Of a stretch of DNA of 35,289 nucleotides, positions 31,851-35,289 are shown in pieces. Numbering within the stretch: position 1 is the first letter of the stretch; every line of letters starts with the position of its first letter. The DNA comes from Bacteroidota bacterium (lineage in GTDB: Bacteria > Bacteroidota > Bacteroidia > NS11-12g > UBA955): contig VGGQ01000009.1 in NCBI GenBank assembly GCA_016868535.1, positions 1 through 35,289 on the forward strand, written 5' to 3'. Under the pieces are notes generated by a model, which did no database searches, was not told where the DNA came from, and saw only the letters and a list, made by a program, of their open reading frames with translations. Position numbers and translations under genes: made by a program.

Positions 31851-31901
31851 GACTGTCAACTAGAAAGATTACTCGCTGGTTACTCTCGCTCGTGAACTTT
31901 C

Positions 31902-31986
31902 GGGGGTGGTCTCAACCCCAAAAGCCCGGGCTGCCGCCCTGGTTTTTTTATGCCCCAACTGCGCCTTCAAGCGGAGCTTGGGCGTG
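31902..31986. other. GC-rich structured intergenic segment
   Basis: This segment, flanked by AT-rich DNA, holds several hairpins: GGGG/CCCC around a GTGGTCTCAA-type loop near 31902-31918, a bulged CCGGGC/GCCCTGG stem followed by seven T (31927-31949, terminator-like on the plus strand), and CGCC-tt-CAAGC paired with GCTTGGGCG (31962-31984). The start of a preceding plus-strand transcript is not evident. It may be a small RNA or the end of a decayed element. Confidence 0.35.
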
Positions 31987-31994
31987 TTATACCA

Positions 31995-32020
31995 TAAAAA
32001 AACCCACACTGTTGTGTGGG
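31995..32020 (-). terminator. Intrinsic terminator of tRNA-Pro
   Basis: On the minus strand CCCACAC and GTGTGGG pair around AACA and are followed by TTTTTTT. The hairpin begins 11 nt after the CCA end of the tRNA. Confidence 0.88.
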
Positions 32021-32030
32021 CTTTTGTGGT

Positions 32031-32107
32031 TGGTCGGGATGACAAGATTCGAACTTGCGACCCCTTGCACCCCATGCAAGTGCGCTACCGGGCTGCGCCA
32101 CATCCCG
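32031..32107 (-). tRNA. tRNA-Pro (anticodon GGG)
   Basis: On the minus strand a full cloverleaf can be drawn: acceptor CGGGATG/CATCCCG, D arm GCGC...GCGC with AGCCCGGTA loop, anticodon arm CTTGC-ATGGGGT-GCAAG giving anticodon GGG, T arm with GTTCGAATC, discriminator A, and a genome-encoded CCA (32033-32031). It reads proline codon CCC (and CCU by wobble). Promoter and terminator are both visible, so it is a single-gene transcript. Confidence 0.96.
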
Positions 32108-32182
32108 ATGTCTTTCCTTTTTTTCGGTATCTGCGACACTTTCTGCCGCCGGCATGGGATCGGGTCTCCCGCTAAGGGGCTG

Positions 32183-32213
32183 CAAAACTAAGGTAAAGTT
32201 GCCAATTCACAAA
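32183..32213 (-). promoter_or_regulatory. Promoter of tRNA-Pro
   Basis: The minus strand has TTTG (32213-32210), a 19-nt spacer and TAGTTTTG (32190-32183), a full-consensus Bacteroidota promoter. It predicts a 5' leader of about 70 nt before the mature tRNA. Confidence 0.7.
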
Positions 32214-32235
32214 AGTTCACTGCAGTTTTCGGCGG

Positions 32236-32258
32236 TACCTTTGTTTATCCTATCTTTG
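32236..32258 (+). promoter_or_regulatory. Tandem -7 boxes before the SirB-cytochrome c gene
   Basis: TACCTTTG (32236-32243) and TATCTTTG (32251-32258) both match TAnnTTTG, spaced 15 nt start to start. The second ends 4 nt before the ATG at 32263. Confidence 0.5.
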
Positions 32259-32262
32259 AACT

Positions 32263-32886
32263 ATGTACACAGGATTCTTACACATGCACAAAACGGCCGT
32301 TATCCTATTTCTGGCCTTTTACTTCTTAAAATGGATTGCCCTCACTTTCAATTTGGAAGGAATGAAAACATTCTTTGCCAAAAAAAGCCTGCGCATCTTT
32401 GAAATGGTTATAAGCACCTTGTTTCTGGCTACCGGCATTTACCTGATGGTCAACCTGGCGCCTGAAATGCGCTCCAACCTGCTGTGGATTAAAATTGCCC
32501 TGGTTCTTACCTCAATTCCCCTCGCGGTTGTTGGCTTCAAACGCGGAAACAAAATCCTTGCTACCCTGAGCGTGCTGCTAATTGTTGCCTCCTATGGGCT
32601 TGCCGAAATGCATAAAAAACGCCCTATCGTAAATAAAGAAAAAACCGTTACGGCAACTACCGGAGAAGACATTTACAAAGCCAATAACTGCGCTGTTTGT
32701 CACGGACAGGACGGAAAACTTATGTTGAACGACGCCAAAGACCTTACATCCTCCGCCCTCAGTCGCGCCGACATAGAATACCAGATTCTGAATGGCAAAA
32801 ACGCAATGCCCGGGTATAAAAATACACTAACTACCGAACAACTAAAGTTACTTACAGATTACGTGGAAACCTTCCGCAAAAAATAA
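32263..32886 (+). CDS. SirB-like membrane domain fused to a class I cytochrome c
   Basis: 207 residues. The first about 118 residues form four membrane helices and begin MYTGFLHMHKTAVILFLAFY, the pattern of the SirB family. The C-terminal about 75 residues are a small c-type cytochrome: haem motif CAVCH (CxxCH) in NNCAVCHGQDG, and a probable axial Met in AMPGYKNTLT, ending with the helix LKLLTDYVETFRKK. The cytochrome domain would face the periplasm, tethered by the membrane part. It probably carries electrons in respiration, with maturation by the Ccm system (ccmB lies at 16.5 kb). The ATG at 32263 fits the SirB N-terminus better than the internal ATG at 32284. Confidence 0.85.
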   Translation: MYTGFLHMHKTAVILFLAFYFLKWIALTFNLEGMKTFFAKKSLRIFEMVISTLFLATGIYLMVNLAPEMRSNLLWIKIALVLTSIPLAVVGFKRGNKILATLSVLLIVASYGLAEMHKKRPIVNKEKTVTATTGEDIYKANNCAVCHGQDGKLMLNDAKDLTSSALSRADIEYQILNGKNAMPGYKNTLTTEQLKLLTDYVETFRKK

Positions 32887-32952
32887 TATTTTAACTATTT
32901 AATTTATCATATCGCAATAATACGAATTAGTAATATCAGCTGATTTTAAAGC

Positions 32953-34188
32953 TTATACCAAATCCGTTAAACTTAGTTCTAGACCTTTGGCACTTATGCC
33001 AGTATGTTTGGGATTGAACTGGTGCAAACGCATCACCGATCCGTGTATAATTTTGCTCACATCTTTAAAGATAGCAACGTCGGTTACCTCGGCATCTTTC
33101 TTCATGAGATAGGCAAATACGCGTGCCATGCCACAATTGGCAATAAAATCAGGTATCACCGCCATACGGCTGTCAGCCAGCCTGCTGATGGGTCCCATAA
33201 AAATCTCTTTGTCGGCGAAAGGCACATTGGCACCGCAGCTCACCACTTCAATTCCTGCAGCTGACATGCAATTCACCTGGTCTTCGGTTACTAGTCTGCT
33301 GGCCGCTGCGGGAATAAAAATTTCAGCGGGCAGATCCCATATTTTAGCATTTACCTCTTCAAAACTCAACATATTGTCCGCCACCAGCTTGTTGCCATCG
33401 CGGTTTAGGAATAGCTGACGCACCTCTTCCTCTCCCAGGCCATTGGGCGCAATAATGCCGCCATCACGGTCGATAATGCCGGCCACACGTACGCCATATT
33501 TGGTGAGATAATAAGCAGCGGCGGCCGCTACATTGCCCCAGCCCTGAATAATGGCCAGTTTACCGTTCATGAAACCGCCGTAAACTTCGTAGTAATGACG
33601 AACAGCTTCACACACACCCCATCCGGTAATCATGTCGGCCACGGTATAGCCTTGGGCCACATCGGGGCTCAGTCTTTCGTCGGTGATAGGCAGCACCACA
33701 CCCTCCTGAAGACGTGAAATAGCCCGCAGACGTTCCTCAGCTGTATAATGCTTCAAATGCCCGTTTACCGTGCCTTCCTGCGGATGCAGCAGACCATTGG
33801 CAGCGGTGTAGGGAATCACTTCATGAATTTCGTCCACATTCAGGTCGCCCCCGGTGCCGTAATAATGTTTCAGCAAGGGATGTACGGCCTTATACCAGCG
33901 CTCCAGCACACCTTTTTTGCGGGGATCGGCAGGATCGAAATTGATACCGCTTTTGGCACCGCCAATGGGCGGACCGGCCACGGTAAATTTCACTTCCATG
34001 GTTTTGGCAAGACTCTCCACTTCCCTTTTATCAAGCCCTTTGCGCATGCGGGTTCCACCGCCTGCTGAGCCGTTCCGCAGCGAATTGATTACCACCCAGC
34101 CTTCGGCCTCGGTTTCACTGTCTTTCCATTCAAATACAATCTCAGGGCGCTTGCCCTCGAATTTGGCTATCAGTTGATCTAATTTCAC
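32953..34188 (-). CDS. Glu/Leu/Phe/Val-type amino-acid dehydrogenase
   Basis: 411 residues with the amino-acid dehydrogenase fold. The N-terminal domain has GGTRMRKG and PIGGAKSGINFDP, the latter holding a conserved substrate-site Lys, and GTGGDLNVDEI with the catalytic Asp. The NAD-binding domain has IIQGWGNVAAAAAYYL. GANVPF and PDFIANCGMARVFAY are family-typical near the end. It deaminates an amino acid to its 2-oxo acid; whether glutamate or a branched-chain amino acid is the substrate cannot be decided from motifs alone. It lies 9 nt after anmK on the same strand and is probably co-transcribed. Confidence 0.9.
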   Translation of the reverse strand: MKLDQLIAKFEGKRPEIVFEWKDSETEAEGWVVINSLRNGSAGGGTRMRKGLDKREVESLAKTMEVKFTVAGPPIGGAKSGINFDPADPRKKGVLERWYKAVHPLLKHYYGTGGDLNVDEIHEVIPYTAANGLLHPQEGTVNGHLKHYTAEERLRAISRLQEGVVLPITDERLSPDVAQGYTVADMITGWGVCEAVRHYYEVYGGFMNGKLAIIQGWGNVAAAAAYYLTKYGVRVAGIIDRDGGIIAPNGLGEEEVRQLFLNRDGNKLVADNMLSFEEVNAKIWDLPAEIFIPAAASRLVTEDQVNCMSAAGIEVVSCGANVPFADKEIFMGPISRLADSRMAVIPDFIANCGMARVFAYLMKKDAEVTDVAIFKDVSKIIHGSVMRLHQFNPKHTGISAKGLELSLTDLV

Positions 34189-34197
34189 GTTTTGTTA

Positions 34198-35280
34198 TTA
34201 CAATAAATTCGAAAAATCACCATCTAGCGACCCGCTCAAACAGGCGCGGGAAGCACCGGTGGCTGTATGCCGGATATTGGGTATGTTTTTGACACGCATA
34301 GCGCCAAGCAGTGCAAAAATCAGGGCTTCCTTGTAATCAACGAGCGATGCTTCGGGAACCACAATCTCTGCTTCGGTTTCAGAACGCAGGTGGTCTATGA
34401 GCGATGTATTGTGGGCTCCGCCGCCGGTTACCAGCACCGCACGGCCGGCACCATTATCGCCATGTAAGGCATTCAGCGAAGCACCAATCTGTCTTGCAAT
34501 GTGAACCACCAGGGTTTTCATGCGGTCTGCCGCCGGTTCCTGATCAAAATCGCGCACAACATGCCAGAAACCTTTGTTTATCCACTCGCGGCCCAGGCTT
34601 TTGGGGCCTTTTTGTTTGTAATATTCAATATCATCGAGGCGGTTCAGCAGGGTGTATATGATTTGTCCGCCTTCCGCGATTTGTCCATTCTCATCATAAG
34701 ACTGCCCAAGTTCCCTTGCCACGCGGTTCAGCACAATGTTGCAGGGCGCAATATCGTAAGCCATACGCTTGCCATCCACCTCAGCGCTGATGTTGCAGAA
34801 ACCGCCAAGGTTGAGGCAGCTGTCGTATGCGGAAAAAAGCAGTTCATCGCCAATGCCCACCAACGGTGCACCCTGTCCGCCCAGTGCCACATCGGCCCTG
34901 CGAAAATTGGAAACCACGGGAAGTCCGCAAATGGAGCTCAGTGAGGCCCCATCGCCAACCTGTGCAGTTAGGCGGTGTTCGGGGTTGTGAAAAATGGTAT
35001 GTCCGTGAGAGGCCACCAGATCGGGCTTTACACCTGTTTCCTGGCAAAAGGCATTTACCAGTTCACCCAGGTAATGCCCGTAAAACACATCGGTTTTGGC
35101 ATACAGCTCCGGATTCTGGTATTTCAACTGTGATAACCGTACCCGCCACTTTTCGTTGTAGGGATAGGTTTTGGCAGTTTCAACGCCGGCAACCCATTCG
35201 CTGCCGTTAAATTGCACGTCACACAGAGCCAAATCAACACCATCCATGCTGGTCCCGCTCATTATTCCAATCACTTTCAT
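34198..35280 (-). CDS. anmK: Anhydro-N-acetylmuramic acid kinase
   Basis: 360 residues, complete at the right edge of the window. AnmK phosphorylates and opens 1,6-anhydro-MurNAc to MurNAc-6-phosphate, a step of murein recycling. Signatures are MKVIGIMSGTSMDGVDLALCD at the N-terminus, SHGHTIFHNP, GDGASLSSICGLPVVSNFR, the catalytic-type DVALGGQGAPLVG and CLNLGGFCNIS, plus VLVTGGGAHN. Its promoter is outside the window. The dehydrogenase gene follows after 9 nt. Confidence 0.95.
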   Translation of the reverse strand: MKVIGIMSGTSMDGVDLALCDVQFNGSEWVAGVETAKTYPYNEKWRVRLSQLKYQNPELYAKTDVFYGHYLGELVNAFCQETGVKPDLVASHGHTIFHNPEHRLTAQVGDGASLSSICGLPVVSNFRRADVALGGQGAPLVGIGDELLFSAYDSCLNLGGFCNISAEVDGKRMAYDIAPCNIVLNRVARELGQSYDENGQIAEGGQIIYTLLNRLDDIEYYKQKGPKSLGREWINKGFWHVVRDFDQEPAADRMKTLVVHIARQIGASLNALHGDNGAGRAVLVTGGGAHNTSLIDHLRSETEAEIVVPEASLVDYKEALIFALLGAMRVKNIPNIRHTATGASRACLSGSLDGDFSNLL

Positions 35281-35289
35281 AGGCGCGAG

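Noticed and set aside
31844-32402. Several open frames of 68-115 codons across the tRNA-Pro region, on both strands
   Set aside because: They run through the tRNA and its terminator; the minus-strand frame gives DVAQPGSALAWGARGRKFES, the familiar artefact of translating a tRNA-Pro gene. None has independent support.
32935-32944. ATCAGCTGAT palindrome between the cytochrome and dehydrogenase genes
   Set aside because: A 10-bp self-complementary word is expected by chance in a window this size, and it lacks the T-tract of a terminator.
1-35289. CRISPR array, insertion sequence or prophage
   Set aside because: No regularly spaced direct repeats, transposase or phage structural genes were seen.

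Overview
The window is a chromosomal segment from a member of the Bacteroidota. Chitinophagales/Sphingobacteriia-like is the best guess, but this is an inference. The evidence is type IX secretion (T9SS) proteins (a PorV/PorQ-family barrel, a large cargo with a C-terminal sorting-type domain, and a gliding-motility-type C-terminal domain), a carboxypeptidase-regulatory TonB-dependent receptor, and Bacteroidota promoters (-33 TTTG, -7 TAnnTTTG or TAnnTTCG) in front of most transcription units. Shine-Dalgarno sequences are not evident. No prophage, insertion sequence, CRISPR array or rRNA operon was seen.

Left part (1-5660, minus strand): an ECF sigma factor followed by a membrane-anchored probable anti-sigma protein that carries a PKD fold and a T9SS type B-like C-terminal domain; then lgt-holB; then greA with a HIT-family hydrolase. 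A terminator hairpin sits directly in front of greA and overlaps its promoter. From 13.4 kb to 4.55 kb runs one long operon: TonB-dependent receptor, 1.3-kilo-residue T9SS cargo-like protein, PorV/PorQ-family barrel. It looks like a dedicated surface-export or uptake unit.

Middle (13.5-22.6 kb): an operon of a TerB-like protein, a biotin carboxylase and a D-2-hydroxyacid dehydrogenase. It diverges from an isolated ccmB through an 18-bp perfect palindrome that forms the -7 box of both genes. Next come a tail-specific S41 protease and an M49-type zinc peptidase in one operon, a GNAT/FemAB-like acyltransferase, a 66-codon remnant of a bleomycin-hydrolase-type cysteine peptidase, and a 43-residue lipoprotein too short for routine gene calling.

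Right part (22.6-35.3 kb): low-molecular-weight protein tyrosine phosphatase, a small membrane protein, alanine dehydrogenase, two tandem TM2-domain lipoproteins (duplicated together with their terminators), an alpha/beta hydrolase, an outer-membrane barrel, Kdo transferase WaaA, CorA, a ferredoxin-NADP reductase, a cluster of palindromic hairpins, a group III truncated haemoglobin, tRNA-Pro(GGG) with promoter and terminator, a SirB-cytochrome c fusion, a Glu/Leu-type amino-acid dehydrogenase, and anhydro-MurNAc kinase at the right edge.

Most genes are housekeeping (envelope biogenesis, murein recycling, amino-acid metabolism, redox). The more unusual material is the sigma/anti-sigma-T9SS fusion, the TonB-cargo-PorV triad, the self-complementary divergent promoter, the peptidase remnant next to the acyltransferase, and many -7 boxes lying 4-9 nt from the start codon, which implies leaderless or near-leaderless mRNAs.
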